Assembly: GCA_963709175.1 (NCBI GenBank) | Contig: CAVPVK010000007.1 | Span: 1,488,001 to 1,552,000, forward strand | Reading direction: 5' to 3' | DNA length: 64,000 bases | Source of the DNA: JANXQG01 sp963709175 | GTDB taxonomy: Bacteria; Planctomycetota; Planctomycetia; Pirellulales; Thermoguttaceae | Shown here: positions 38,946-48,457 of the stretch, one piece after another | How the letters are laid out: every line of letters begins with the position of its first letter | How positions within the stretch are numbered: the first letter of the stretch is position 1 | Program-made: the position numbers and the translations under genes | Notes under the pieces: model-generated | What the model was told of the DNA's origin: nothing | The model's input: only the letters and a program-made list of their open reading frames with translations | Databases searched by the model: none

Positions 38946-39971
38946 TCACTTCCTCTGCCACCGATCGCCTTTCTCCAGCACGGTCTTCGGCCCATCGCCA
39001 TCCAGCCACGCCTTGGCCGCCGGGTCGCCGCGGAGGTAGGCGTCCCAAAAGGCGGTGCTCAGGGCGAGAATCACGCGGTGATGGTTGGGATTCCGCTTCT
39101 CGGTGTCGTTGGGCAGCGCCCGATCGGTGAAAATGGAATGCTCGGCCCGATCGAGAACCAGTTCGTACTTGTCGCCCGGCGGCAAGGCGGGAAATACCGC
39201 CAGCCGCGATTTCATGTCCGCGGCGCCCAGCGACGGCACGACGTCATTCGTACCGGTCATCAGCATCCAGGGGATTTTCACCGCGCTGAATGCATCCTTG
39301 GGCGTGCCCGCCAACGGGCTGCTGGGACTGAAAATGATCGCCGCCTTGATCCGCCGATCGGCGAATAGGGCCCTGCCGTCGGGCAGGGTCTGCCCGCTCA
39401 CGGCCTCCGTGGTGATGGCGCCGAAGGAATGACCCGACATGCCGACGTGGCCCATGTCCAGCCGACCGTAAAGCGGATGCCCGCTCTGCTTGTTCCATGC
39501 GTCCAGTTGATCGAGCACGGCGGGCACATCCTTGACGCGAAGCAGAAAGTTCTGCAGGTTCAGGGCTTTTTTCAGTGCGGGGAGAATCTCTTCTGGATCC
39601 TTGCCTTCCCAGATCGAGACGTCGCTGCCCGGATGCTGCAGAAAGACGCAGACATAGCCGCGATTGGCCCACCGCATGCCCAGAAACGCGGAGCCTTTTC
39701 GCGATCCGCCCAGCCCGTGACTGAAAAGCACGACGGGGGCGGCCGCGTTTGCGGCGGGCAGATACACGCGGACAGGCAGCTCGCGTTTGCGGGCGGCGTC
39801 GGTGAATGCGAGGTCCAGCGGCGCGGGCCGGTGCACGGCCGCCACAGCCAGCGGATCGTAGGCCGCCTCGCGAGCCTCGGCCAGCCGCGGCACCACAACC
39901 ACCGGCAAGGTGAGAAGAAGGATACGTCGCACTATCGTTGAATATGGCATAATTTGCTGGATTATTGTCAT
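38946..39971 (-). CDS. Exported alpha/beta hydrolase (dienelactone hydrolase / PAF-acetylhydrolase-like)
   Basis: A 341-residue serine hydrolase with a signal peptide (ILLLTLPVVVVPRLAEA). The nucleophile elbow is GMSGHSFGA, the acid probably in LMTGTNDVVP and the histidine in RAEHSIFTD. APVVLFSHGLGGSR forms the oxyanion-hole strand. Similar to chlorophyllase/PAF-AH-like enzymes that cleave short esters or lactones. The ATG at 39971 overlaps the TGA of the upstream mutarotase gene (ATGA), so the two are translated together; an internal ATG at 39950 is possible. The shared operon hints at sugar-ester breakdown, which is inference. Confidence 0.85.
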   Translation of the reverse strand: MTIIQQIMPYSTIVRRILLLTLPVVVVPRLAEAREAAYDPLAVAAVHRPAPLDLAFTDAARKRELPVRVYLPAANAAAPVVLFSHGLGGSRKGSAFLGMRWANRGYVCVFLQHPGSDVSIWEGKDPEEILPALKKALNLQNFLLRVKDVPAVLDQLDAWNKQSGHPLYGRLDMGHVGMSGHSFGAITTEAVSGQTLPDGRALFADRRIKAAIIFSPSSPLAGTPKDAFSAVKIPWMLMTGTNDVVPSLGAADMKSRLAVFPALPPGDKYELVLDRAEHSIFTDRALPNDTEKRNPNHHRVILALSTAFWDAYLRGDPAAKAWLDGDGPKTVLEKGDRWQRK

Positions 39972-40306
39972 TCCTGGTGAAACACTTCCTCCATCGCGGC
40001 CCACCACTCGCCCTCGGCCCGGTCGGGCAACGGGTCCTGGCACGGCTTGCAGGCGGCCCACCACTGCTGCGTCAGCGGATCGGCCGCCATGCGGGCCATG
40101 TCGGCGGCGAAATCGTCGCCCAGATATTCGTAATAGCTGAACAAATAATGTCCGCCATCGGGCAGGCGGCGAAGATAGATCGAGTAGTTGCGGATGTGGC
40201 AATCGCAGATGGTTTTCAGCACGCCCGGCCACACCGCCGCGTGCAGTCGCACGTACTCCTCGAGCCTTTCGGGCCGGACTCGAATCACGCTGCCGTAACG
40301 TTTCAT
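39968..40306 (-). CDS. rhaM: L-rhamnose mutarotase family protein
   Basis: A 112-residue RhaM (DUF718) protein. The family converts alpha- and beta-anomers of L-rhamnose. Signature elements: YGSVIRVRPERLEEYVRLHAAVWPGVL (catalytic His in LHAAVWP), IRNYSIYLRRLPDGGHYLFSYYEYLG and DPLTQQWWAACKPCQDPLP, ending in EEVFHQE. ATG 40306 has GAGG about 10 nt upstream; ATG 40321 is less well placed. It is the first gene of a two-gene unit with the exported hydrolase (ATGA overlap) and divergent from a ROK kinase. No other rhamnose genes are nearby, so the real substrate could be another sugar. Confidence 0.88.
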   Translation of the reverse strand: MKRYGSVIRVRPERLEEYVRLHAAVWPGVLKTICDCHIRNYSIYLRRLPDGGHYLFSYYEYLGDDFAADMARMAADPLTQQWWAACKPCQDPLPDRAEGEWWAAMEEVFHQE

Positions 40307-40434
40307 CGTGGTTTTCCTCACGGGAGTCTTGACAAGCCGCGGGCGGCGATTTATACGTTAACAGCATAGTCATTCGCTCCGCTGCCGGCAAGCAGCCAAG
40401 AAACCTCCCCCGCGACCTGGAAACGCACCCGCCG

Positions 40435-41535
40435 ATGGACATTTCCCACGATCCTCGCATTGTCATGACGCTGGACGCCGGCGGCACCAGCCTCAAGTTC
40501 ACGGCCATCTGCGGCAACCGGCTCCTGTTCAACCCGATCTATATTCCCAGCGAGGCCGATTGCCTCGACCGCTGCCTGGAGAACATCGCCTGCGGCTTCG
40601 ATCGGGTGAAGGCCCAGTGCCCGCAACCGCCGGTGGCGATCAGCTTCGCCTTCCCCGGACCGGCCGACTACCCGGCGGGCATCATCGGCGACACGCCGAA
40701 CCTGCCCGGCTTTCGCGGCGGCGTGGCCCTGGGACCGATGCTCGAGGATCGCTTCGGCATCCCGGTGTTCATCAACAACGATGGCGACCTGTTCGTCTAC
40801 GGCGAGGCCATCTGCGGCTTCTTGCCCTACGTCAACGACCTCCTGGAAAAGGCAGGCAGCCCGAGGCGTTTTAAGAACCTCTTCGGCGTCACCTTGGGCA
40901 CGGGGTTCGGCGGCGGCATCGTGCGCGATGGCGAGCTGCTGCTGGGCGACAATTCGGTCGCCGGCGAGGCCTGGCTCTTGCGGAACAAGCTCGATCCGTC
41001 GATCAACGCCGAGGAAGGGTGTTCGATCCGCGCCGTCCGCCGGGTTTATGCCCAGGTGGCCGGGTTGACTCCGGACGAGGCCCCGGAACCGAAGACGATC
41101 TATGAAATCGGCGTCGGGCAGGCAGCCGGCCATCGGGCAGCCGCGGTAGAAGCCTTCCGCCGCCTCGGCGAAGCGGCCGGCGACGCCATTGCCCAGGCCC
41201 TCACGCTGATCGACGGGCTGGCGGTCGTCGGCGGCGGCATTGCCGGCGCGGCGGGGCTGTTCCTGCCGCCGTTGGTTGACGCCATGAACGATGTCTACAT
41301 CAAGGGCGACCAGCGCTTGCGGCGGCTCGTGCCGGTGGCGTTCAATATCGAAGATCCCGCCCATCGCGATGTCTTTCTCAAGGGCCAGACGCGAACGCTC
41401 GCCGTGCCAGGGAGCTCGCGCACCGTCCAATACGATCCATTGCAGCGGACGGCCGTCGGACTGTCGCGGCTGGGTACCAGCGAGGCGGTGGCCATCGGCG
41501 CCTACGCCTTCGCCATCAGGAAGCTGAGAGGTTAG
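40435..41535 (+). CDS. ROK-family sugar kinase
   Basis: A 366-residue ROK (repressor/ORF/kinase) protein without a DNA-binding domain, so a kinase. The phosphate-1 motif LDAGGTSLKFTAI is near residue 13; the sugar-binding and catalytic segment is VFINNDGDLFVYGE with the base Asp; FGVTLGTGFGGGIVRDGELL is the phosphate-2 region. The usual CxCGxxGC zinc site is not seen. It likely phosphorylates a hexose such as glucose, N-acetylglucosamine or allose. It is divergent from the mutarotase pair and precedes ovoA by 117 bp; a link to either is not shown. Confidence 0.9.
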   Translation: MDISHDPRIVMTLDAGGTSLKFTAICGNRLLFNPIYIPSEADCLDRCLENIACGFDRVKAQCPQPPVAISFAFPGPADYPAGIIGDTPNLPGFRGGVALGPMLEDRFGIPVFINNDGDLFVYGEAICGFLPYVNDLLEKAGSPRRFKNLFGVTLGTGFGGGIVRDGELLLGDNSVAGEAWLLRNKLDPSINAEEGCSIRAVRRVYAQVAGLTPDEAPEPKTIYEIGVGQAAGHRAAAVEAFRRLGEAAGDAIAQALTLIDGLAVVGGGIAGAAGLFLPPLVDAMNDVYIKGDQRLRRLVPVAFNIEDPAHRDVFLKGQTRTLAVPGSSRTVQYDPLQRTAVGLSRLGTSEAVAIGAYAFAIRKLRG

Positions 41536-41652
41536 GAGTGCGGCAGGAGTTCCGGCTAGGGCCGAAACTTTAACCGGCACGTTTCTCGCCCTGCCGGGTT
41601 TAACTATAATAGTTAGTCGGGCAACTTCGAACTCCGCATTATTGGCAGGGCC

Positions 41653-43758
41653 ATGGAACTGAGAAATACGAGAACTACGATACTCAACCAGGGCGGCAGC
41701 GAGGAAAAGCGCGAGGAAATCCGGCAGTATTTCCACGCGACCTACACCTTGGACGAAGAGCTTTATCAAACCCTGGCGTCGGAAAAAGCCTTCTACCTCC
41801 GTCCCGAGCCCTTGCGGCACCCGCTGATTTTCTATTTCGGTCATACCGCGACCTTCTATGTCAACAAGCTCAACGTCGCCAAAATAACCAACCGGCGGAT
41901 TAATCCCCGCTTCGAATCGATGTTCGCCATTGGCGTCGATGAGATGTCCTGGGACGACCTCAACGCCGCCAACTACGACTGGCCAACGGTCGCCGAGGTC
42001 AAGTCCTATCGCGACGCCGTCCGAGCGATGGTCGATGAGGCCATCCGCACGTTGCCGCTGGCCATGCCCGTCGATTGGGACAATCCGTTCTGGGCGTTCC
42101 TTATGGGGATCGAGCATCAACGGATCCACATCGAAACCTCGTCGGTAATCATCCGCCGCCTGCCCATCGACATCGTGCGGCAACTGCCGCAGTGGGAGAT
42201 CTGCCCCATCGTCGGCGCCGCCCCGCGGAACGAGTTAGTGCCGGTGACGGGCGGGCGGGTCGTCCTTGGAAAGGCGAAGGACCATCCGCTCTACGGCTGG
42301 GACAACGAGTACGGCCGCCAGGAGAACGACGTCTGGGACTTTGCCGCCAGTCGCTGCCTGGTGTCGAACCAGGAGTACCTGGGCTTCGTGGACGACCGCG
42401 GCTACGAACAAGAGGAACTCTGGACGCACGAAGGCTGGAAGTGGATTTCCTACAGCAAGGCACGGCATCCCTTGTTCTGGGTCGATGCGCCGGGCGGCTA
42501 TCGCTTCCGCGCCATGGCCCGGGTCATCGACATGCCGTGGGACTGGCCGGTCGAGGTCAATTACCTGGAGGCGAAGGCTTTTTGCAATTGGCTCGCGCGG
42601 AAGACCGGGAAGAGCCTGCGGCTGCCAACCGAGGCCGAGTGGTATCGCTTGCGGGACCTCAGCGCGCTGCCGGACCAGCCTTATTGGAAGAAGGCCCCCG
42701 GCAACATCAACCTGGAGCATTGGGCCTCTTCCTGCCCGGTGAATTGCTTCCGTCAGGGTGAGTTCTTCGACGTGGTCGGCAATGTCTGGCAGTGGACGGA
42801 GACGCCGATCACCGGCTTTGATGGCTTCCAGGTGCATCCCTACTATGATGACTTCTCCACGCCGACGTTCGACACGCAGCACAACCTGATCAAGGGCGGA
42901 TCGTGGATTTCGACGGGCAACGAGGCGACCCGCGACAGCCGCTATGCCTTCCGGCGGCACTTCTTCCAGCACGCCGGGCTGCGCTACGTGGAGTCGGAGC
43001 AGCCGCTGGAGGTCGCCACGGCGATGTACGAGCGGGATTCGGCCGTTTCACAATACTGTGAAGCCCATTACGGCAAGACGTACTTCGGCGTGCCCAATTT
43101 CCCCGCCCGTTGCGCGGCGATCTGCTCCCAGTACGTCCGCGCCCGCCCGCGCCGCAAGGCACTGGACCTCGGTTGCGCGGTGGGCCGCGCGGCCTTTGAG
43201 CTGGCGCGGGACTTCGAGAGTGTGACGGGCATCGATTTCTCGGCCCGCTTCATCCGCATCGCCCTGGAGCTCAAAGAGAAGGGCAGCGTGCACTTCGAGC
43301 TCGTCGAGGAGGGCGATGTGGTTTCCTATCACGAGGCCCGCCTTGCGGACATCGACCTGGAGGGCGTGGCCGGCCGCGTGGAGTTCTTCCAGGGCGATGC
43401 CACGAACCTCAAGCCGCAGTTTAGCGGTTACGACCTGGTGCTGGCCGCAAACCTGCTCGACCGGCTGTACGATCCGCGGCGTTTCCTGGAGACGATCCAC
43501 GAGCGGATCGTGCCGGGCGGTCTTCTCGTGCTGACCTCCCCTTACACCTGGCAGGAGGAATCGACGCGCAAAGAACACTGGCTGGGCGGATTCCGCCAGG
43601 CCGGCGAACCCCGCATGACGCTCGACGCCTTGCGCGAGTTGCTCGCTCCGCAATTCGTGATGCGCGACGCCCCGCAGGACGTGGAGTTTGTGATTCGCGA
43701 AACGCGGCGGAAGTTCCAGCACACGGTTGCCGAGTTGACGGCCTGGCAGCGGCGGTAG
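41653..43758 (+). CDS. ovoA: OvoA: 5-histidylcysteine sulfoxide synthase / methyltransferase (ovothiol biosynthesis)
   Basis: A 701-residue, full-length OvoA. It joins cysteine to histidine C5 with oxygen through non-haem iron and then methylates the imidazole to form ovothiol A precursors. Domains: DinB_2-like iron domain (about 25-180) with HX3HXE at H155, H159, E161 and an upstream histidine in YFGHTATFYV; FGE-sulfatase domain (about 195-450: RVVLGKAKDHPLYGWDNE, LPTEAEWYRL, DVVGNVWQWTETP, IKGGSWISTGNEA); class I methyltransferase (about 490-700) with SAM motif ALDLGCAVGRAAFE at residues 503-516. The sulfoxide lyase step (OvoB) is not in the window. Ovothiol is a redox thiol, so protection from oxidants is the likely role. 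Confidence 0.95.
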   Translation: MELRNTRTTILNQGGSEEKREEIRQYFHATYTLDEELYQTLASEKAFYLRPEPLRHPLIFYFGHTATFYVNKLNVAKITNRRINPRFESMFAIGVDEMSWDDLNAANYDWPTVAEVKSYRDAVRAMVDEAIRTLPLAMPVDWDNPFWAFLMGIEHQRIHIETSSVIIRRLPIDIVRQLPQWEICPIVGAAPRNELVPVTGGRVVLGKAKDHPLYGWDNEYGRQENDVWDFAASRCLVSNQEYLGFVDDRGYEQEELWTHEGWKWISYSKARHPLFWVDAPGGYRFRAMARVIDMPWDWPVEVNYLEAKAFCNWLARKTGKSLRLPTEAEWYRLRDLSALPDQPYWKKAPGNINLEHWASSCPVNCFRQGEFFDVVGNVWQWTETPITGFDGFQVHPYYDDFSTPTFDTQHNLIKGGSWISTGNEATRDSRYAFRRHFFQHAGLRYVESEQPLEVATAMYERDSAVSQYCEAHYGKTYFGVPNFPARCAAICSQYVRARPRRKALDLGCAVGRAAFELARDFESVTGIDFSARFIRIALELKEKGSVHFELVEEGDVVSYHEARLADIDLEGVAGRVEFFQGDATNLKPQFSGYDLVLAANLLDRLYDPRRFLETIHERIVPGGLLVLTSPYTWQEESTRKEHWLGGFRQAGEPRMTLDALRELLAPQFVMRDAPQDVEFVIRETRRKFQHTVAELTAWQRR

Positions 43759-44834
43759 TCTGGAAGTGCACGACTCTTTTCGTGTATGTGCAAATCACAA
43801 CGTTCTGCGCCGGGCTGACTCACAATGAAAACTCGATAACTCGCAAAGCCATGCGAGCAAACGACTTGCCCCGATGGGACGGGAAATCTCCCAGTGACAC
43901 ATGTCCACGACAAAAGGCCTCGGCGGGCCGCAAATCGTCGTCGTAAGTCATTATTTGTAAGCATCTTGCGTCGAGCGGCCAGAGCCGTTTCTCGGCCCTT
44001 CGCCGTTGTGACACAAATCCACGACGCGGCCCTAGGGGCATCGTCGCAACCCCTTGTGCACCGAAGACTTGCGGCGGCACGCCAGCGGGTCACAACGGCC
44101 TCATGCTCAGACGACGAATACATAACCCTTTAGAGTCAACTCGCTGCATTTGAAATAGCAAGAGTGTATGCGGTCCCGCGGAGTCCGCCCGCGCATATTC
44201 TCTCCCGTGCACCTCGGCTGGCGAGCCAGGGGTTTCCCCAAGCAGCCCTGGGAGGCGCACCTCGGGCCTTGCGCCTCCGGCGGGTTCCCGCCGGGGCGCT
44301 TGCATAGATCCAAATTGTCATCCCTGAAAGAGTCTTCGGTGTCAAGGGTCGAACCTGGTGATTTTTTGGGTTTACGGTTTCGTAGGGTGAAACAGGTCTT
44401 ATCGGTCGCCCATGAGGGCTCCGTTTTTGTTGATTCGTTGGAAGGTAACGTCGGTGCTTGAGTTGTTCCGGTCTTATTTGCGGAGTTGTCGAGCCGATCT
44501 TTTCTCGTGCGGCTGCACCCCATATCCATCCCTTCGTGAATCCGTCTGCTGGTAACAGCAGCCGATCGGGGCCATGTGGTCCCGACACCGATTATTCTGG
44601 TTCGACCGTCTCGCGGACGCAGGCCGTCTCAATCAAAGAAACGTTCGGCATGTGAGGCCGAGCGATTGACAATTTCAGACTGGCCTTGGCGTCCGCGAGC
44701 GCCTCTTCTTCCGAAGAAAAAGGGCGGACGCAACCGTATCTCCCGTTGTTATCTTCTCCTTGTGTTATAATTGGTTTGCTTGGTGAAACGGAGCCGGGCT
44801 CTGCTGGCGAGCAACTCGGCAAGGGACAACCAGG
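43759..44834. other. Long intergenic region, no supported gene
   Basis: About 1.08 kb between ovoA and the first IS110 element. Open frames on both strands lack family resemblance. Features seen: a GC hairpin near 44264-44292 (GCGCC-CCGGCGGG pairing with one bulge), GCTGgtaaCAGC near 44550, and a near-palindrome around 44566. Part of the right side may belong to the IS110 3' end. T-loop-like stretches here do not build a tRNA or tmRNA. Confidence 0.3.
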
Positions 44835-46037
44835 TCAAGGGCGCGTCAAAGGCGTCTGGCTGCTGGGAGCCTTAGGGTCCGAGCAGCCTTTTTCATTTCC
44901 ATCCTTTGAACGCCCTTGCTTTGCCTTGAAAAACGCATTGCGGTCCGCCGGCACGACACAGCATTCTCCAACGTGGTCGCTTGCACGCGTGCTGCATAGC
45001 TTGTAGGGTTGCTGCCGTTTGATCATGTACCAGATGACGGTTGCCAGACGCCGCATCACGGCCACCCGCGCGATCTTCGAACCGCGGCGTTTTCTGATCC
45101 GCTGATACCATTGCTTCATCACCGCATCCTTTCGCAACACGTGCATCACCATCTGTCCGAGGACGCATCGCGCCAGCGGACTGCCTTCTTTGCTGATCGA
45201 GCCCAGGCGATGGTTGTTGTCGCCGGAGTTGTTCGACCGGGGCGTCAGGCCCCAATACTTGGCCAGGCTTCCTCGCTGCGGGAAACGCTCGATCGAGCCG
45301 ATCCGGCAGGCCAATGCCAGGCTGCCGCGAGCTCCGGCGCCGGGGATCGAAGCAATGAGCCGCGCGTTGGCGTTCTCCACGTGGCGTTCGGTGATCTTCA
45401 GTTCCAGTTCCTCAATTTGCTTGCCCAACCGTTCCCATTCGGCCAGGAGATGGTCCAGTTCCAGGCGGTCGATCACCTCTAGCGGCAGCGTTTTCAGCCA
45501 CTTCACGGCGGTCTTCGTCTTCAGCATCTTGGTTGGACACTCCTGCTGCAAGTTGTGTTTCAAGAGCAGGTGATGCACTCGATTGATCGTTCGTGTTAGC
45601 TGTTGGCTCAAGCGCTGCCGCACGGCCGTCAGTTGGCGGTCTTCGCCGTCGCGCTGACAAGGCGGAACCACTTGGCGGACGTTCTGGATATTTTTGCCGG
45701 CCAGCAGACGGTGACGGCTGGTCCACAGGAGTTCGCCCAGGGTATTCGCATCGCGGCGGTCCGTCTTGTGTCTATTGCGTTTCTCCGGCTGAACGAGGAC
45801 CGTCTGCTGGCAGCCGTATTCAGTCAAGAGCTTCAAGAGCCAGCTGTTAAAGCCGCAGACTTCCACAATCGTTATAAACCCGCCGTCCGGCGCGCTCCGA
45901 TTTTGCATGTCTTCAAGAAATTCCCGCACAAGCTTCCATTCCGTGCTAACCTGACGCTTGAGGGTCACGTCTCCGGCCTCGTTACGAAGATTTACGGTCA
46001 ACTGCTTGCGGTGTTGGTCGATGGCAAGGTACAACAT
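44835..46037 (-). CDS. IS110-family transposase
   Basis: A 400-residue recombinase. The RuvC-like DEDD domain has D in LYLAIDQHRKQL, E in ITIVEVCGFNSW and the KTDRRDANTLGELL pair; a long helical coil follows (residues about 150-225); the C-terminal Tnp20 domain holds IASIPGAGARGSLALACRIGSIERF, AKYWGLTPRSNNSGDNN and the catalytic serine region LGSISKEGSPLARC. IS110 enzymes move a DNA segment guided by an RNA from the element's non-coding end. Length is normal to slightly long; the C-terminal 50 residues are unusual. Its ribosome-binding site lies in a hairpin (46042-46107). Apparently intact. Confidence 0.93.
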   Translation of the reverse strand: MLYLAIDQHRKQLTVNLRNEAGDVTLKRQVSTEWKLVREFLEDMQNRSAPDGGFITIVEVCGFNSWLLKLLTEYGCQQTVLVQPEKRNRHKTDRRDANTLGELLWTSRHRLLAGKNIQNVRQVVPPCQRDGEDRQLTAVRQRLSQQLTRTINRVHHLLLKHNLQQECPTKMLKTKTAVKWLKTLPLEVIDRLELDHLLAEWERLGKQIEELELKITERHVENANARLIASIPGAGARGSLALACRIGSIERFPQRGSLAKYWGLTPRSNNSGDNNHRLGSISKEGSPLARCVLGQMVMHVLRKDAVMKQWYQRIRKRRGSKIARVAVMRRLATVIWYMIKRQQPYKLCSTRASDHVGECCVVPADRNAFFKAKQGRSKDGNEKGCSDPKAPSSQTPLTRP

Positions 46038-46041
46038 GAGG

Positions 46042-46107
46042 GGGTTCTCCTGTCTTGCTATTGGTGAGTTTTAAGACACTACACCGTGTATAGCACCAGG
46101 AGAACCC
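46042..46107 (-). promoter_or_regulatory. Hairpin hiding the transposase ribosome-binding site
   Basis: Arms GGGTTCTCCTG (46042-46052) and CAGGAGAACCC (46097-46107) are perfect 11-bp inverted repeats. On the minus strand the proximal arm contains AGGAG, 9 nt before the transposase ATG (46037); the distal arm is its anti-SD. In a transcript that starts outside the element the SD would be buried. SD-sequestering hairpins are known for other IS transposases; for this element it is inference. Confidence 0.6.
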
Positions 46108-46434
46108 TTTCTCTTTCACGGAATCAACGAACGACCAACCGTGCCGCTACATGGTTCGCGGCGACGGGCCTGGTTATTGAGAATAACCAGAATTCTCCAT
46201 ATCAACATTACGTTTCCGCGGCGGAGAAATTCAAAGCGATCGTCGCAAGGCCGAACGCGATGGGAAGTTCCGGCTCAGACGCCGGGGTTCGACGGGAACA
46301 TTCAAAAGATGGACATTGAATAAAGTACAAAGCGTAAGCCCACTTTCGTGCAAAGAGTTCGACGTACCCGACTAACCAAGCCCTTGCCCACGGGGATCAC
46401 GGTGTCCGGGCAGGATGTGGCCTCATTCGCAAGG
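46108..46434. other. Non-coding end of IS110 element with several hairpins
   Basis: No supported gene. Upstream of the transposase on the minus strand are a 9-bp hairpin (46170-46190, CTGGTTATT-GAG-AATAACCAG) and a 5-bp one (46143-46162). In IS110-group elements this side encodes the guide (bridge) RNA, so part of this region may do so. The boundary to host DNA is not determined. Confidence 0.35.
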
Positions 46435-47767
46435 TCACCAATTGTTGAAGAAATCGTCGGCCGCTTTGCTAATTTCCGAGTCAGCCGCTATGCGGTCAAA
46501 GTGCTGAAGTACAATCTTCTCCACTTTCACATCGGTGAGAATGACTCTTACCAACCGATTGACGGCTGCGACCACTGCCGGCGTCGTCAGCAGGCGATAC
46601 GTCTGGGACTGGATTGCGTCCTCGTCGTTGGGATCCTCTGCAAGCAGCAGTATGAGCTTGACTGTCGCATCCTGAAAGGTTGAATCGGAAACAATAGCAG
46701 CGGTGCTGTTACGAAGCTCGTCGACCACAGGCTCAACCGCGAATAATTCGTCGAGCATCATGGCCATTTCGCCGCGGACGGTCCGGTTAGAGAGTACCGT
46801 TGAAAGGAATGTCGCCATTCGCGCGTCGTTCCAGGCGTTCTTGACATAGAGATCGCCTGCGACGCTTGGACTTGGCATTTGACCGTCGCCTAACTCGACC
46901 ATCCGCTTATTCCACTTGGCGTTCCACGCCGAATGATCGACGTGGCCGTGCATGCGTTTGGAGAACTCGATGACGATGCCAGATTGTCTCCAACTCTTGT
47001 CAAGTTGGCCTCGCAGCGTATTGAACGACGACCGGAATGCCTTGCGGACACCTGGCGTCTTGAACGCGTTCGCAAGGCGTTTGCCGAACATCTTCTCGAT
47101 TTCTTCGGGCTTTTTTTCGGGATTCTGATGCTTTATCTCAATGACAAGTTTCCGAATCTCGGGCGATGGCGCTAATCTTCTTGACCAACGAGCTCCGCGA
47201 TTCGCCAATCGTTGGGTCGGCTGCGAGCGTGCCCCATAATCGCTGACAGCGAGGTTGTGCACTAGGATCGGAAGCGATTGCCCTTACGAAATCGTCAATG
47301 CCCTTGCGGATCGCCGGTCGCGCCAGGACCTGTTCGAACTGTTGGTTTATGGCGATGTCAAATCGTGCCGTGTCAAAAGAGACCTGTGGTCTCTGATCGC
47401 GCCCCGCCGCCACCGGGTTAGTATATGCGGATTGTGTTCCGTGCAGGGGTCCGGTGCCCGCAGGCGAGATGGCCTTATCGACGACTTTACGCTCACTTGG
47501 CAAGTGACGCGTCTCATCGCTCGATGTTCCCTTGCGCACGTTCCCGTTTGGGCTGAACAACGTCCACGCCAACGCGACGACGCCCAAGACGGCCGCAAGT
47601 CCGCCAAGGATAAGGCTGAACATGAGCCGGTGTCGAACCGACCAGCCCTTTCGTGCAGCGCTCTGCGCGAAAATACGGGCCATTACCATGTCGTTTGGCG
47701 ACTTGTTCGTTTTCGTTGGCTGTGCAAGATTCGTTAAGAGCGGCTTCGATTCTCGTGAATGAGACAT
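46435..47767 (-). pseudogene. Unknown membrane-anchored protein, frameshifted
   Basis: About 440 residues over two frames. ATG 47767 is preceded by GAGG. One membrane helix (RLMFSLILGGLAAVLGVVALAWTLF) near residue 55 follows a short basic cytoplasmic tail, so most of the protein is outside. The frame changes near 47170: SLVKKISAIARD in one frame, PEIRKLVIEIKHQNPEKKPEE in the next. The C-terminal part is helical with no recognised motif: AFKTPGVRKAFRSSFNTLRGQL, MMLDELFAVEPVVDELRNSTAAIVSDSTFQD, VKVEKIVLQHFDRIAADSEISKAAD. It contains repeated short units of the type V/I-x-x-A-V/I-x-x-L, perhaps helical repeats. I do not recognise the family. Confidence 0.55.
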
Positions 47768-48309
47768 GAGCACTTCCTCGCCGCGGCACCAAGACCTACT
47801 GCCTCGTCCGGCTGGCCATGCACTTTGTTGGCGAGCAACTGTCTATGGAATTCGTGTCTTATCGAGCCTGCCGGAACCCCGCAACGGCAGGTGAGTTGCA
47901 TGCTAAATGCTGGAAGCGGGCATGTCATGTATCCGAGAACAGTTCTCCGACAGGTGGCCAAAACGTCGGTGAAAACCATGGTTCGGCCTCCCTTTCCAAG
48001 TTACTTCAGGCATGGGGATGCGACTTCGGGTACGTTTCGTGGCTTGACAGCCGTGTAAGTGCTAGTTCAGGTCGGTGACAGCATGACAGCGGCCGCAGCC
48101 GGTGCAATGCCCGTCGCCCCGTTTGTGACTACCCTGCCCGATGGCATCTTGGTGCCTCCGTTTCGCTGCAAAAGTTGAAGACACGAACGTGTTGCACTAT
48201 TGGGAAATCATCGAAGCGAAGGGCCTTGCAAACGCCCCGATGGGAATTCGCGGAAGTTTGGACTGGTTATCAAGGAAAGGCACCTTTGTATTTCTGGGCA
48301 TTGCAGGGG
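47768..48309. other. Intergenic region before the second IS110 element
   Basis: About 540 bp without a supported gene. Small open frames (for example 48141-48353) run into the palindromic repeat and look like chance. Confidence 0.3.
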
Positions 48310-48358
48310 CAGGCTTACGCTGTGAACTGTGCGAAGCAAAGTACACAGCGTAAGCCTG
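48310..48358. repeat. Dispersed palindromic repeat, copy A
   Basis: Outer arms CAGGCTTACGCTGTG and CACAGCGTAAGCCTG pair perfectly; the inner part (AACTGTGC / GCAAAGTA) is degenerate. Related copies are at 59365-59421, 61677-61713 and 62780-62819, with a half copy near 60270. Confidence 0.8.
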
Positions 48359-48457
48359 ATACTATAACCGTCCCGCATGTCAAGGCCCCTTGCCGGTGAA
48401 CTAAGTTTGAGGTGTATGCAAACCCATTCTTAGTCCACCGAACAAGGAGACCTATTC

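Noticed and set aside
38946..40532. One long 528-residue reading of the hydrolase gene
   Set aside because: The first 187 residues lie opposite or out of frame with the RhaM gene; the signal peptide and ATGA overlap support a start at 39971.
40351..42183. A 610-codon minus-strand frame opposite the ROK kinase and ovoA
   Set aside because: Antisense shadow; both plus-strand genes have strong conserved motifs.
44160..44660. Possible tRNA or tmRNA between ovoA and the IS110 element
   Set aside because: GGTTCGA-like stretches occur near 44352 and 44603, but no acceptor stem, CCA end or tag-coding frame can be built around them on either strand.
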